A stretch of DNA of 64,000 bases, taken from positions 1 through 64,000 of the forward strand of contig JAECUM010006657.1 in NCBI GenBank assembly GCA_016617855.1, written 5' to 3'. Position 1 is the stretch's first letter. Each line of letters starts with the position of its first letter. A program made the position numbers and the translations under genes. Of this stretch, positions 32,570 through 44,095 are shown one piece after another. Source of the stretch: Megalonaias nervosa (lineage: Eukaryota > Mollusca > Bivalvia > Unionida > Unionidae). A model generated the notes under the pieces. That model was not told the DNA's origin. It did not search any database and was given only the letters and a program-made list of their open reading frames with translations.

Positions 32570-32785
32570 TTCATTCCACACAGCATAGTCAGTTTTATCC
32601 TATCTGCAGGCCTGACATAGTACATTTTCAGGTCAGTGTCATTAAATGTAGCTAAAGCTACTTAACTAGTTTTAAATACTTCGTCTGAAACAAATTATAT
32701 ACTGTTAGCTACATTTAATGATGCTGACCGAAAATTGACTGTGCTACAGATAGGATCAAATTCTCAATGCTGTGTGAAATGAACT
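32570..32785. mobile_element. Foldback MITE 2 (about 215 bp)
   Basis: Inverted arms of about 80-90 bp. The left arm holds TTCATTCCACACAGCAT, TCCTATCTGCAG and CATTAAATGTAGCTA. The right arm holds these inverted (TAGCTACATTTAATG, ACAGATAGGATCAAA, ATGCTGTGTGAAATGAAC). About 45 bp of loop separates them. No coding capacity. No sequence in common with MITE 1. Confidence 0.88.
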
Positions 32786-33203
32786 ATGATAGAAAACACT
32801 GATCTATGCACATAGCCTATAGGCCTATACACTTCATAGTCTTCCAACGCTCTTAACTACTACAGAAAACTTAGTAACAGCCAGAAATGTGTTATGTCAA
32901 ACATGCTTTATTTTATTTTTGTTAAGCATCTCCATTGTGCCCAAGTTGAATAAAAAATATACTTACAATATTTAATGACAAATAATGCACTTTCCAGCCA
33001 GAAGGAATCATTTATCCATCAACACATTAATCCATAAGCAAATTTCACTGTAACACTTGCCATATTTCCAAGACAGAAAAATAAATTTTCAAAGAATCCA
33101 TGAACTTGAAAGTTTAGCACATGGTTATCCGTTGGGGTCCGTATTTGGAGTGTTTTTTATACACGGAGGTACTTTTACAATCAATATTAATTACAACACA
33201 AGT

Positions 33204-33272
33204 ATGTCACAAACAGTTTCACCTCCTCTAAAGAAAAGGAGAGTTATATATGATAGTGACACGGATCTGTAA
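33204..33272 (+). pseudogene. Possible N-terminal relic of a transposase
   Basis: 22 codons from an ATG: a Ser/Thr-rich start, then PPLKKRRVIYDSDTDL and a stop. A basic nuclear-signal-like patch followed by an acidic DSDTD stretch is common at transposase N-termini. Nothing follows. Speculative. Confidence 0.2.
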
Positions 33273-34246
33273 TTACCCGTGAATAACCCAAGCACGGACA
33301 CTCATGCTACATGTATATACACTATAACAGAGCTGTGGGCCGAGTTTAGTTTCATTATGTACAATATAATTTTCTAAATTGGAACTAATGAAAATGAAAC
33401 ATTTTCGTGTAATAAATATGAACTATTTATTGTTAATCTCATATAACATCCATATATTAAATGTGATAATACCTAAAAAGTATGCAACGTTTAATGTTGT
33501 TAATTTTTTTGGCTCACGCATAAACACTGTGGACTTCGGATGACACATCATGCCACAGTCCTCATTAACATATTTGTATTAATGCACCACATGTAAACAT
33601 TGGCGCATGAACTATATTGTACAAGGGAGGAGTTCTTTCTTACTTTAAAGGATAATATTGGGTGAGAAAAATAATCTGCATTGGGGTTTGGACCGAGAAA
33701 AGGAAATCCCAGTCGCAGGGTTACATTATATGTCTTCCCACTCGGGCAACCCCAACATAGATTCTATATATATTTTTGCAGGCTGAAACTAATTTCTACA
33801 TTTATCTGCACAATAACTTTAGTTCTCCACCATCTACAGTTCCTAACTTGGTGAATGGCATGTACTTGGGATATGGAAGAACCTCTCAATTTTAGGCACA
33901 AATGTCAAGGTCACTATGGCTGAAAGAAGGAAAATAGTCTCCAAAAACTTTTAAGTTCTGCACTATCTGCATTTACCAAACTTTGTGGATAGGTTGCACC
34001 TTGGGAAAGGAAGAAGCCTCATCAATTTCAGCGTCAAAAGTGCAAGTGCAAGGTCATTGTACTGTTCATAGTATTCTATTTTCTTCATATATATTGTCTT
34101 TTGTTAAAACTAGTATCAGAAATATGCCTTTGGTACCATTATAAATACAGAGTTGCTACTTCGCTTGCTATAGCCTTTTGTCAGCATGGGATATGATTAA
34201 CCTTGTGGATACGTGTAATGTGTACAAATTTATTTACTGTTTCCAG

Positions 34247-34415
34247 GCACTGTGGTGTTCCAGACCCATCGTGGGCAGAGCTTCATCACTTTGTGTGGTT
34301 CTTCGACACCCAACTTAGAGACTTTGAGAAGTCTATTTTCTGTGGTGCTGCTGTGGCAGAGGATCTTCCTGGATTTTCAGATTTTGTACTGAGGTTTCTC
34401 ATCCAGATGTCAAGG
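34247..34415 (+). CDS. RNF213: RNF213-like exon
   Basis: First base completes the AGG codon begun at 27998; ends in phase 0 before GTAAGA. The peptide (HCGVPDPSWAELHHFVWF, then DFEKSIFCGAAVAE and GFSDFVLRFLIQMSR) is the family's conserved HFVxFL...F.kS.FC region preceding the active AAA module. Confidence 0.88.
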
Positions 34416-35281
34416 GTAAGACAAACCCAATATTTAATGTCCATTCACAATGATTAGGAAAGGGGGTTATTATTTCTGGTGCTCCTTTTTTGTTCCCCAA
34501 AAAATCAACCAAATGTGTGATAATAGATGGTCTGTCATTTACTATAGCCACTAATCCTGCCTCAATGTGAAGGCAACAGCAATGAAAATGGAATTATCTA
34601 ACTTACATTCTTGTCCAGAATACAACATTTGAACTACTGAAGATATTTAAATTAAACTTGAACCAAGTTAATTATCATCATTAAACAGTATGCCACATTG
34701 ACTTCTTCAGGGTCAAGGCCATGATGGGGGAAAATGTATTTCAATCTGTCCATGTATGGGTACAATTTTTAAACCAATATAGATATTTTAATGAAATATT
34801 ACCTTTTTATATATCATGATAATGTCTCACATATTCACAGTCATACCCTGGCCCTCAAGGTTAAGGTCACAAAAAGAGATAATTTAAGATGATGACCTGT
34901 TTGCTTATCCAGGCTGTCACTTTTTAGCTTCCTTAGATATTTTAATGAAACCTTATACAAGTACACACCTTATCATTCTGCGATTAATGCCTTAACTCAT
35001 AGGTCTTCATTAGTAGAGAAATGTCATGAAATGGGCTCATCATCTTGTGCCTTTTGTTACAGTTTTTTTGTTAAGTTTAATTAACACAATAATCTTGCAG
35101 AGGATGATTTCTAAAAATAACATTTTCAGAGTTGAATGTCTTGTTGTTCAAGAGTAGATTTTTTTGGTTGATTAGCTAAGAATTAAAATTAAATTAGTTG
35201 TGACTCTTGTGCTGTTTTCCTGGAGAATAGATCATTATTTGCATGATGTAAGATATCTGATAATTTGTTCTGTATTTGTAG
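34416..35281. other. Intron with dispersed repeats
   Basis: Phrases such as TCAAGGTTAAGGTCACAAA suggest a worn dispersed repeat. No gene. Confidence 0.5.
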
Positions 35282-35421
35282 GACTTTTCCACACGGTCCC
35301 TGTTTATGAGTGAGGAGTCCCCAACAAACATTGCTGCTTCGTTAGAAGATGAGGGTGAAGAAAGAGCACAGGTAGATGAAGATCTGACTCCATTTCAGAT
35401 GAGAAGAAAATGGGAAAGCAG
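35282..35421 (+). CDS. RNF213: RNF213-like exon
   Basis: Starts GAC in phase 0 after TTTGTAG and ends two bases into a codon before GTTAGA. The peptide has an acidic middle (LEDEGEERAQVDEDL) and ends FQMRRKWE. It joins 41893 in frame. The donor is non-consensus after position 4 (GTTAGA), but the phase match supports it. Confidence 0.8.
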
Positions 35422-36037
35422 GTTAGACAAGACAATTGGTTTGTTTTTATTCCCCACCATGAATGTGTTAGAGGCATATAGTGTCATCATAGTGTTGTCG
35501 TAGTCCATATATCTGTCTTTCCAGGTGTGTAGTAAGGTTTTCAAGTACGACAGAGAGGTATTTGTGTTCCATAGACACATGCTTTAGTTCTAGCTCATGT
35601 GTTCATTAGGACAAGTGAGCTTATGTTATGGCCTTTTGACTGGCATGTGTCAAGCATCATACATCATTTGTTTCCGTTGTTTCTTCTCAAAAATCATTGG
35701 ACCAGTTTCAGTCAAATTTTGCAAAAGTATGGTATAAAAGGCTTTCAAATGATGCCAATCTACCATCAAATATGGCCACCATTACTAAAACTGGACAAGG
35801 GGTGAAATGTACATATTCACTATGTCACAAGAATGATAAGTTAACACCTTCTATGGCAGAAAATGCCTCAAATCACAAGGATTTTAGCCTAGAGAAAAAT
35901 TTGTTAATCGTGTACATATCTTCCATGACGTTGTTACTTGTTGTGACATATTTATAGGCATAATAGTTTTAAGAATACTAAAATTTTTTTATCCTTTCCA
36001 TCTGTCTCTCAACATGGATATGGAGATTTGCAATTGT
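35422..36037. other. Intron with a dispersed repeat
   Basis: The block at about 35615-35860 (CAATCTACCATCAAATATGGCC) is related to blocks at 44120-44930. At about 35980-36037 lies the continuation of the transposase frame past its premature stop. Confidence 0.6.
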
Positions 36038-36755
36038 TCATGTTTGTTGCACTTCTCTTTTGGAGAAATGTTTTTTCTTTTGTTTAAATGGAGGGATGAT
36101 GAGATGGACACCTTTTGGGGTTGTAATGTCTGAAATAAGGATTCCTTTGTCTGCCATAATGCCATCTCCAGGTTCACACATGTCAACCAGGGCACTGTCT
36201 TTAGTAATTTGTTTGTCACTTGCACTCCCTGCCCACAAATCTGATACAAATGTTACAACCCCAGCTTGACTAATTCCAATTAGCCCTTTCCATGTCATAT
36301 GTGATTTGTAATCACTGTACATCAAAGATTTGTGCTGTAAGGAACTTGGCGTTTCCATGCGTAACTCTGTACAGTCAATTATCACCCTACAATTTGGATA
36401 TTTTTCCTTGAAACAAAGTGGCATATGTTCATCAACAGCACGTCTTGAAGGCCATTGGATTAGAAAATCTAACTGTATATACAAATAATCAATCCACTTT
36501 TTAAAAATCATTCCACATGTCGACGTTCCAATGTTAAATTGATCTGCTAAATCTTCCAGTAACAAGCCTAGTCTCAATCGCACCAAGACAAGAAAGAATT
36601 CATCTATCAGACACAAGTGTCTTGGACGTCCTTTTCCACTTGTAGCACCATAACGAACTGTCTGACTTGTAGCATCATCCTTAATTTCATCAAATAATAT
36701 CTTCATTTAATTGAAAGTCACTATTGGCAAGTTCCAAGGTTTCACTCTCCAGATT
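36038..36755 (-). pseudogene. DDE_Tnp_4 (Harbinger-like) transposase, exon 2, disabled
   Basis: On the minus strand, after an acceptor (ATTTCAG) at about 36756, a short leader frame runs into stops unless the frame shifts by one near 36705. The main frame (36706-36038, 222 codons) then gives an HTH_Tnp_4-like part (about residues 30-75: HLCLIDEFFLVLVRLRLG, STCGMIFKKWID) and a DDE_Tnp_4 core with VIIDCTE (first Asp, about 110), SDLWAGSASDKQIT (second Asp) and IMADKG. It stops at 36038-36040 (TGA), although the same frame continues in family style (ANLHIHVERQMERIK) to about 35980. One frameshift plus one nonsense: inactive. Confidence 0.85.
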
Positions 36756-37254
36756 CTGAAATTAAATAATTATACAAATATAAACATGATTTTTTAACAG
36801 TTAATTAATATTTACATATACATGTATAGCATGCACAATTAAAAGTTGCTGCTGGTGTAAGTTACAGCATTTCCTTTAAGTACTGGATGGGTAGACAGCT
36901 AGTCCATATTTATAGTGTAACTGTGCACCTGTAGACATTACAGTGCCAATGGCAACAGCAGATTTAAAGACAATACAACAGTTGATAAAGGTCAGTACAA
37001 CATCAAATTAAACTACAATGCAGTAGCAGACTACATGCAAATGCACAATTTTTGTTATCTCTGAACATCTGTATGTAACACATCACAGAGAGGAGTACAC
37101 TTAATAAGTTAAATATGGAATATGACTATTTGTTTAAAAGCATACACAATGCTGTTGATTACAGCTGATTAAAAACCACAGAATAAGAATAAATCCTACC
37201 CCACATCTTGTTTCAAATGGATGGAGCATAATAGTACTTGATGTAGCCACTTAC

Positions 37255-37551
37255 CGACATTTGAAACACCTTGTTCTGGAAAACTGAAGGCACTGGATGC
37301 ACTTTTGACGGCCCACTTCTATTCACAAAATGATTGGAACACATTTGGCTGTTAGCTGTGTAAGTGAAATCTTTCCGTACTGGCCGTGACCGCTGAAGCC
37401 AAACTCTACATAGTTTACATCGTGCAGGAAATCTGTGTAATGATATTGTTTTCCCATCTACTTCTTTCCCTCTGAAATTGCTACAAATGCAACAATACTT
37501 GCGGGTTTTTGCCACAAGCATTCTTTGACAGCTGATGAATGGGTAGCCCAC
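37255..37551 (-). CDS. THAP-domain exon of the same transposon
   Basis: Minus-strand exon of 99 codons ending at a GTAAGT donor (37254). It has the C2CH THAP layout: CCIC near residues 20-23, FPARC at 41-45, W51, CSNH at 71-74, and HPVPSVF at 85-91. THAP zinc fingers bind transposon ends. It lies in front of the DDE_Tnp_4 exon with a 500-bp intron, as in THAP/DDE_Tnp_4 transposons of invertebrates. This exon itself looks intact. I could not find the element's terminal inverted repeats. Confidence 0.8.
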
Positions 37552-37834
37552 GGAAGTTGAAGCAGCAGCTAACGCATGCGCAAAAGATGCACTGAAGAGT
37601 TCCTACTAGGGGGAGACAACAACCCTTATTGAAATGGCCTATATTGATTCACTCTTGTGAAATAATTCCTTCTTTACCCATAGTATAATGTAATTTTTAC
37701 TTCTTATGGACCTTAAATTGGAGTACCATCAGCATCTCTTTGGTGAAAGATATTGCTTAGATAGACAGGAGTGGCTTTTCTGGATACTTTATACATCAAT
37801 CTGGCCTTTCTAAATAGTACTCTTTCATGTGCTA

Positions 37835-37980
37835 ACAATATGGACTGTGCTTGCAGAAGGACAACTTTAACAATGCTGACAACATGGACTGTGCTTACAG
37901 CAGGACATCTTTAACAATGCTAGCGACATGGACTGTACTTACAAAAAAATGACTTTAACAATGCTAACAACATGGACTAA
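37835..37980. repeat. Minisatellite, about 44-bp unit, 3-4 copies
   Basis: ACATGGACTGTGCTTACAG and CTTTAACAATGCTAAC recur at about 37840, 37882, 37926 and 37970. Confidence 0.85.
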
Positions 37981-38912
37981 ATTCTGGAAATGAAATTGTT
38001 TTGCATAATTTGAATGCATAGAAAATTGAATTGCCTGTGTGAAATATGCAGATATACCACTTATTTAGGGTTTGGGAGGACTAATGAACATGGGGCAGGC
38101 TTTTCATGTGCAATTCACAGTACTCTTCTTACCACATGCATTTGATTCTCAATGAAAATGATGCCTATATGACCTAATAAAATACGGTCTCATTACAGGC
38201 AGAAAACCATATTGAAGTGTTTTTTTATTATTTTAAATTACCTCTTCTTTCTTGCAGCACATATTTCCTATATTAGATGACGATGACAGAACCTCCTAAA
38301 TTTCTTCCTTGACAGCCATCCCAAAAATGTCTGTGTAGTTATTTCACGTAAATGGATGGTTGTATCAACATCTGTTTTCCCAAAACACAATGAGAATATG
38401 TAACTGGTTCTGAATAATAATGGTGCTCATCTGGTGTCATACATTTCACCAGTGTGGCCATCTTGAAAATTGTTATTGCTAGTATTCTAAGACACTTCTT
38501 GCAAGATGTACATGTAGTTGAATAGTAAAGAGTGATCACCAGTGTGTCTGCATTTTTGTGGTAGAGTTTGAAACCGGGACCTAATTGACCTTGGGGTCAA
38601 GTCAAAGGTCATTATATGCATTTTTGTACTTCACTGAGTCTGTGAACGCAGTAACTTAATTGGTAATATGGTAATACATATATAAATTAATTTTGAGCAG
38701 ACTTTTTATTTAGTTGCATTCAGTGAACAAATTGATAGTCAGCACTCTGACATTGATTTCATGGTCATAGGTTTTGTCTCAGGTGTTTAGCTGTAATGGC
38801 TTTTGAGCATAATAATGCAACCAAGTATCAAGGGATTTTTATCAAAATCCATTAATACTTGTGGAGTTTGTGGATATAATAGGAAGAATATGATGAATGA
38901 TGTCAGCTCAAT
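37981..38912. other. Intron sequence
   Basis: Worn dispersed repeat near 38580-38880 (GGTCAAGTCAAAGGTCATT). No gene. Confidence 0.5.
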
Positions 38913-39222
38913 GTGTGTATGTGATTTGGAATTTTAACATAGCCTTAATAATTTTTTAGTCATATTGCGACAATGTCTGCAGTGTGGCAGCTTATAATGA
39001 TGTCTAGCACTGGGGCATCATGTCACAGACATGTAGCATGATGTCCCACTCAGTCACATTATCCTGACACCAGGCTGACCAGTCCTAACACTAACCTCTT
39101 AATGCTGAGTGCCTAGCAAGGCAGCTGTTAGTACCATTTTTATAAGTCTTTGGTATGACTCGGTGGGGGTTCGAACCTCCTGCATCCGAGGCAGATACTC
39201 TAACCAGTAGGCCAACAGAGCA
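38913..39222 (-). mobile_element. SINE family A, copy 4 (minus strand)
   Basis: Reverse complement of the family body, ending at a good B-box complement (GGGGTTCGAACCTCC) and head (TCTAACCAGTAGGCC). Closer to the 7577 copy than the 24085 copy is. Confidence 0.88.
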
Positions 39223-40557
39223 GTCTGTCAGCTCAATAATTTATGCTTTTAAAAAATACAGATTTAACCAAACTTAGCTTCTGGGTATATCTTGAAATTG
39301 TCTGATTTTCTATGTATGACATCAAGGTCAAGGTCAAAGTCCAGATATCTTGTGAACAGGTGAACCTGAACATGTTAGAAAATATTTTTGTTACCATATT
39401 TGGTATGCTGGAGGTTCTTAAGAATATCAGAGATGGTTTCAATAATCAGCAGTTAAAAAAGATAAAAGGACAGAAAAAACAGTATTATTGTGGATTCCTG
39501 GAAATTCTTTTTGGCCTGTGGAGTGTTCAGTATTGCATTTGAAACAAAATGTAGCATAACTGCTATCCATTGAGAGTGCTGGACCATAACAGCTTTGTGT
39601 TTTTGTACACAGTCGAGGAGATATGTCATCACTGGATAACTATTAAGACTAGAAAAATACATTTAAACAGCTTTATTTCAAGTAACTGCTGAAGAAAATG
39701 CAAACAAATTAGACAGAAATCATCTTGACATAGTGGCCTTATAACATTAAATACAAAATGCTGATCTGACTTCAAATATGGTTGGAGATACAAAAATTGA
39801 GATCAAGCTGGTAAAAATTGTTAGGCCAAGTAAAAAAAAAAGTATGTTTCCTATTACACTGGTTTTAAAATGAGGGTGGTTAGGTTTTTGGTATTTTTTG
39901 TTACCATGGGGGAAGGAAGTGCTAGGGTTGTCAGTGATTAACAGGCATGATTGTCCAACTGGAAACACATTTATTTGTTTGGCCTTATCATTGTATATGC
40001 ATGCAGCAACAATGGTACAGAAAGGGTCTTATTGATCAAGATGTCTTGGTTATCTGCTGTTGAATTTTCTTTTGGTAGATATCAGTCAGGTGAGTGACCT
40101 CAGGCCCACTTGGGCCTCATGTCATGTATAGTGTTTCCTCCCCAAATTAGTCTAAAGTATTGGACATGATTTAGAAGCTTAGACTTCACTCAGTTAGCTA
40201 TGACCTTACATATGGGTCTGTGATACACTGGCAACACTACAGTCCAAGGAGGAAAGGTATTTAACCCCATGCCACATTTAGTTGTTGCATCTTAATGGAT
40301 AATTCTTAGGGCATGGGGTTTTAAGATTGTTGGAAAGAGATTTTAAAAATCCAATTTGTTGCTAGCGAGGCAATACATTTAATGATTTCAAATTTAGTAT
40401 TTTACTTATATTGTTCCAGCTAGAATCTGAATGGAAAAGGGTGACCATCCCCAAGAACAGGGCATAGAGTGATTGAAATTCTTTTAAAAGGGCACTTAAT
40501 TTTGCATTACTGTCAGGAATTCAATACATATCCATCAATAAAAAGTAACTAATTTAA
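39223..40557. other. Intron sequence
   Basis: Short GGTCAAGGTC phrase near 39325 of the dispersed repeat type. No gene. Confidence 0.5.
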
Positions 40558-40820
40558 GGGGCCCCGAGTGGCCGAGTGGTCTAAAGCGCTCACCATTACG
40601 GATCACTGCCATCTCACCTCTGTCTGCATGGGTTCGAGTCTCAGGATCAGCCAATGTGGTTATGTGAGAAAGCTTGCCGGTAGCTGCTCTTGGGTCGGTG
40701 GTTCTTTCCGGGTTCTCCTGGGTTCTTCCTCCACCATTAATACTGGCCGCCATGTATAGCCTATCTTGTGCTGAAAAATGGCATTAAACCCTATAAAAAC
40801 AACAACAACAACAACAACTA
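40558..40820 (+). mobile_element. SINE family B, copy 2
   Basis: The best preserved family B copy: head GGCCGAGTGGTCTAAAGCG, B-box GGGTTCGAGTCTC, and a body with GGTCGGTGGTTCTTTCC and a full CTCCTGGGTTCTTCCTCCAC segment, part of which is missing in the 25625 copy. Tail (CAA)n. Confidence 0.93.
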
Positions 40821-41892
40821 ATTTAAAGATGTAGCTGCATTTAATGAACTTTACAAAATGAAACAGTAAAAAATAATTGCATTTGTTGCTTTTGAATATA
40901 ATAGAGTATAACTATTCTATAAGTTGTATCATGATTAAGCAACAGTTTACAGCTCCACTAGACAATGAATAACCCCTAAAACTAATTTGTTTGTATCTTA
41001 AGACTTTAAAAAGATCTGATCCAGTTTTGCCTGTGATCATATAGTCCATTTAGATTTTTTGGGAATGACTTTCCAGCTACTTTGTTATTGCTTGAAAACA
41101 GTTGATTGCCAATCTTGCCTACTACCACAGTTTAAAAATAAACCCTTACACCAAATATATACTTTTTGATGAGTTGTCTAACTTTATGTAGCACATTTGT
41201 TTTATTCCAGCTTTGATAAATAAAGCTATTTTGGTATGCAGATGTTTTCTTTCATCCTGGGGCGGGGCATTGCACTTTAGTCTGTCATATTGGTACATGC
41301 TAAATGTAAATTACAGATGGTGCACTGTAAGTAACAATGTAGTCAATATGCATTTTATGCAGTGATATAACTGTTTAAACAGTGTTTAAATTGTGCCAAG
41401 CACAAATCAGGGGTTAGAAATAGTAGCATGGCATGAAGAGTTGGGGCTTGAGTACTGCACGCCACTGTGCCTGCTTAGCTGTGACTGTGGCGAAGTTTGT
41501 TTCTTTTCTGTACCAATTTTAAAACTTTGAGTTCACAAGCAGTCTTTACTATGTACCCAAGGCACATTGTTTAGTTGCATAGGCCAAAAACTGTGCACAT
41601 GTGTACCCGTGTTTCTCCAAAAATGTGTTTATGTGATTACGGCAGACTGTATTAGAGTTTCATTATTAGGAAATTTGGTCTTAATAATTTGAGTGAAATA
41701 ATAGCAACTGTGATTAATTAAATGAAGATTTCAGTTGATTAAAAAGGAAATAGCTTGCATTTATTGGTATTGCTTTCATTCTTGTAAGTTGGAACATGAT
41801 ATACATTTCTGCTGCTTATTTTTTTTTCCAGTCAATGAAAGGAGGTTAATAACTTAAGTGAATAATTATGATGTTGCCTCCTTTTTTTACAG
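40821..41892. other. Intron sequence
   Basis: Nothing recognised before the TTTTTACAG acceptor. Confidence 0.5.
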
Positions 41893-42090
41893 CCCTCATC
41901 CTTACCTATTCTTCAATCCCGATGGCCAGACCTTGACCTTTGTTGGCTTTAACATTGAGCAACATACTGGTAACCTTGTGGATCTTCAAACTGGGAATGT
42001 TCTGGAGACAGCCATCATGGCTAGGAATCTCTACAAGGGTCTGGTTAGAAATCGTGCTCCCATCCAGGAAAACTTTGATTCTTTATCCAG
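41893..42090 (+). CDS. RNF213: RNF213-like exon
   Basis: First base completes an AGC codon from 35421. Peptide: HPYLFFNPDGQTLTFVGF, then DLQTGNVLE and LYKGLVRNRAPIQENFDSLSR. This PHPYxFFNxDxxTMTFxGF region is highly characteristic of RNF213, just before the active AAA module. Ends two bases into a codon before GTTTTG and joins 45177 in frame. Confidence 0.92.
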
Positions 42091-42940
42091 GTTTTGTTAT
42101 CTTTTGAATTAAATTTATTTATTTACCTCTGTATAGCATGCAAATAACTGGATAGCATCAACCCAGTTCTGTTGTGGCATACTGAGCTGGCAGATTATAG
42201 TATATGCTGTTCTTTTTACTTGTAATGTTGAGCAAACAGCATACTCCCTGGTCTGCCCAAACATGTGACAGCAGATATGGGTGTGTGTTGTCTGGAGTTT
42301 ACTATAATACAGTTTATTCATTGGGAAATATGATGTTTCATTTATGTCAGTAGATCTATCCAACATATCAGTCAACCTTAGCATCGTCATATCTTATTGC
42401 CAATGGTCATTGGAAGGGCTCTTAATATGGCTTGATGTTTGTAGTTTGAATCATATTACATATTCAGGGGTTGAAAATTCACTTGCCCAACTCAAAATAA
42501 TAAATGAAAATTTTATGATCAAGTGTAATCACTCACCCAATCAGGCAAGTGCTGATTCAAAAGTAACCAATGTTTTTTTGAAACAAAAAGGATGTTAATG
42601 GGAAAGGATGTTCTGTTGAGTGTATTGCCATACTTTCTACCATAAGTTTGTTTTCCATTTTTTCAATCAAGATCATACAAGTGCTTTGCTCTCACTCTTC
42701 AGTTCTAATAAATACTTACAGAGGGAGAGCAGACTGGTGTCAGTTTGTTCTTGCTTATTACTTACAAATGGTGGTAGAAGGTCACAGAATAGGTGTCAAA
42801 AAACAACCTATTTCTATAATAGTTGATTGAGTAATAGTTTATTCTGGGCAAGCAAGAATATATAATTCTTTCCTGACTAGGCAAGTGGGTTTTTAGAGAA
42901 TGTTCAGCATTTGATGTTTATGTCAGCATGTATGGTATGT
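42091..42940. other. Intron sequence
   Basis: No gene. A phrase near 42470-42560 (TCACTTGCCCAACTCAAAATA, CACTCACCCAATCAGGCAAG) resembles one near 1075-1100 (TTTGACCCAATCAGGTAA), a worn dispersed repeat. Confidence 0.45.
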
Positions 42941-42942
42941 TT

Positions 42943-43070
42943 CCACAACTTGGAGTAATATATAGAAAACACATAGTAACTGAACCACAACTTGGAGTAA
43001 AATATAGAAAACACATAGTAACTGAACCACAACTTGGAGTAAAATATAGAAAACACATAGTAACTGAATA
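42943..43070. repeat. Tandem repeat, 42-bp unit, 3 copies
   Basis: CCACAACTTGGAGTAA...TAGTAACTGAA at 42943, 42985 and 43027, almost identical. A recent array. Confidence 0.95.
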
Positions 43071-43515
43071 TCTTAGAAACTATTACTTTGATTTCGTTCA
43101 AAATTTGAACTTATCTTAATTTTACTTGATGTAATATGTCCCAAAAAGTTTTCATGTATTTTGATGCAGTAGGAAAGATTTTCTTTTGTAAATGAGCACG
43201 CATAGGACTTGGAACAAATTCTGAAAGGTACTTTGTATAACAGGTTGTAACAACTATTATGTGAATCCTGTGAGCCTTGCATTTGCAACATTTTGATCCA
43301 AGACATCATAGAGACCTTAGGCTGACATGCAGTCAATGATTTTTATCTCAGGGATTTAGCTCAACAGAGACAAAACCTGAATCTGGTGGGTCATGTGGCT
43401 GCAGCCCAAGTGACCACCCGATCCAATTAAAACAACACAGCCTCTTAGCTTCACTGGATTCACCAGTGAATATTAATGGTAAGAAGATTTCAATTGTTAT
43501 CTTCTTAACCTGATA
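43071..43515. other. Intron sequence
   Basis: Nothing recognised. Confidence 0.45.
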
Positions 43516-43632
43516 GAATGGTCATGGATCATGTGACCATAGACTATGATGCTAGAATGGTCATGGATCATGTGACCATAGACTGTGATGCTAGAATGGT
43601 CATGGATCATGTCACCATAGACTATGATGCAT
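43516..43632. repeat. Tandem repeat, 39-bp unit, 3 copies
   Basis: AATGGTCATGGATCATGTGA and CATAGACTATGATGCTAG recur at 43517, 43556 and 43595. Copies nearly identical. Confidence 0.95.
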
Positions 43633-43679
43633 CAAGTTGGAGAGTGGGTTATTGTTCACATATGCAATCCAACCTGTCT

Positions 43680-44095
43680 TCCATTGAAGGATACCTGGGA
43701 TATAGGTAGGATGTTCAGCATTCCCTCCATCCATTACCTATTCTCCTAATGTTAATGTGATCGGAGAATTTATTCAAAGGAGAAAGCAAATTTTTCCTGT
43801 GAATTATGTTCTTCCGAGAATACTTATCCAATCACATTACTTAAAAACCCTCCCAGCTACCCTGCTATGTGAGCATTCTCATTGGTATTTACTCAGCTTA
43901 AAAACAAATGACACCTAGCAGTAGCAAGGGGAGGTAATTAGAGTTCTTGCCATTTGTATGTTTTAGACAGAAAATAAAAATTTTAATCATTTAGTAGGGC
44001 TGGATTTCAGCAGCAGCAGACTTATATTCCTAATGTTAATGTGATTGGGAAAGTATTCCCAGAGAAACATAATTTCCTGGAAACCATGGCATTTG
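43680..44095. mobile_element. DIRS-type 3'-end remnant with intact empty site
   Basis: Two border motifs in the same orientation, TAATGTTAATGTGATCGG at about 43750 and TAATGTTAATGTGATTGGG at about 44031, with their inverse (CTTATCCAATCACATTA) at about 43822. This is the internal-complementary-region plus terminal-repeat layout of DIRS elements, also seen at 59020-59400. No coding part remains. Confidence 0.7.

Larger units (their letters stand above)
27999..34246. other. Long intron (6.2 kb)
   Basis: Contains an (AT)n run at 29750-29813, a foldback MITE at 32570-32785, and a short open frame at 33057-33272 whose end (PPLKKRRVIYDSDTDL) looks like a basic nuclear-signal N-terminus of a lost transposase. 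Diverged dispersed repeats lie near 33800-34080. Two related blocks at about 30050-30085 and 30095-30135 share TGGATGGAAAGGTCAGCA. No host exon is needed by phase. Confidence 0.55.
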
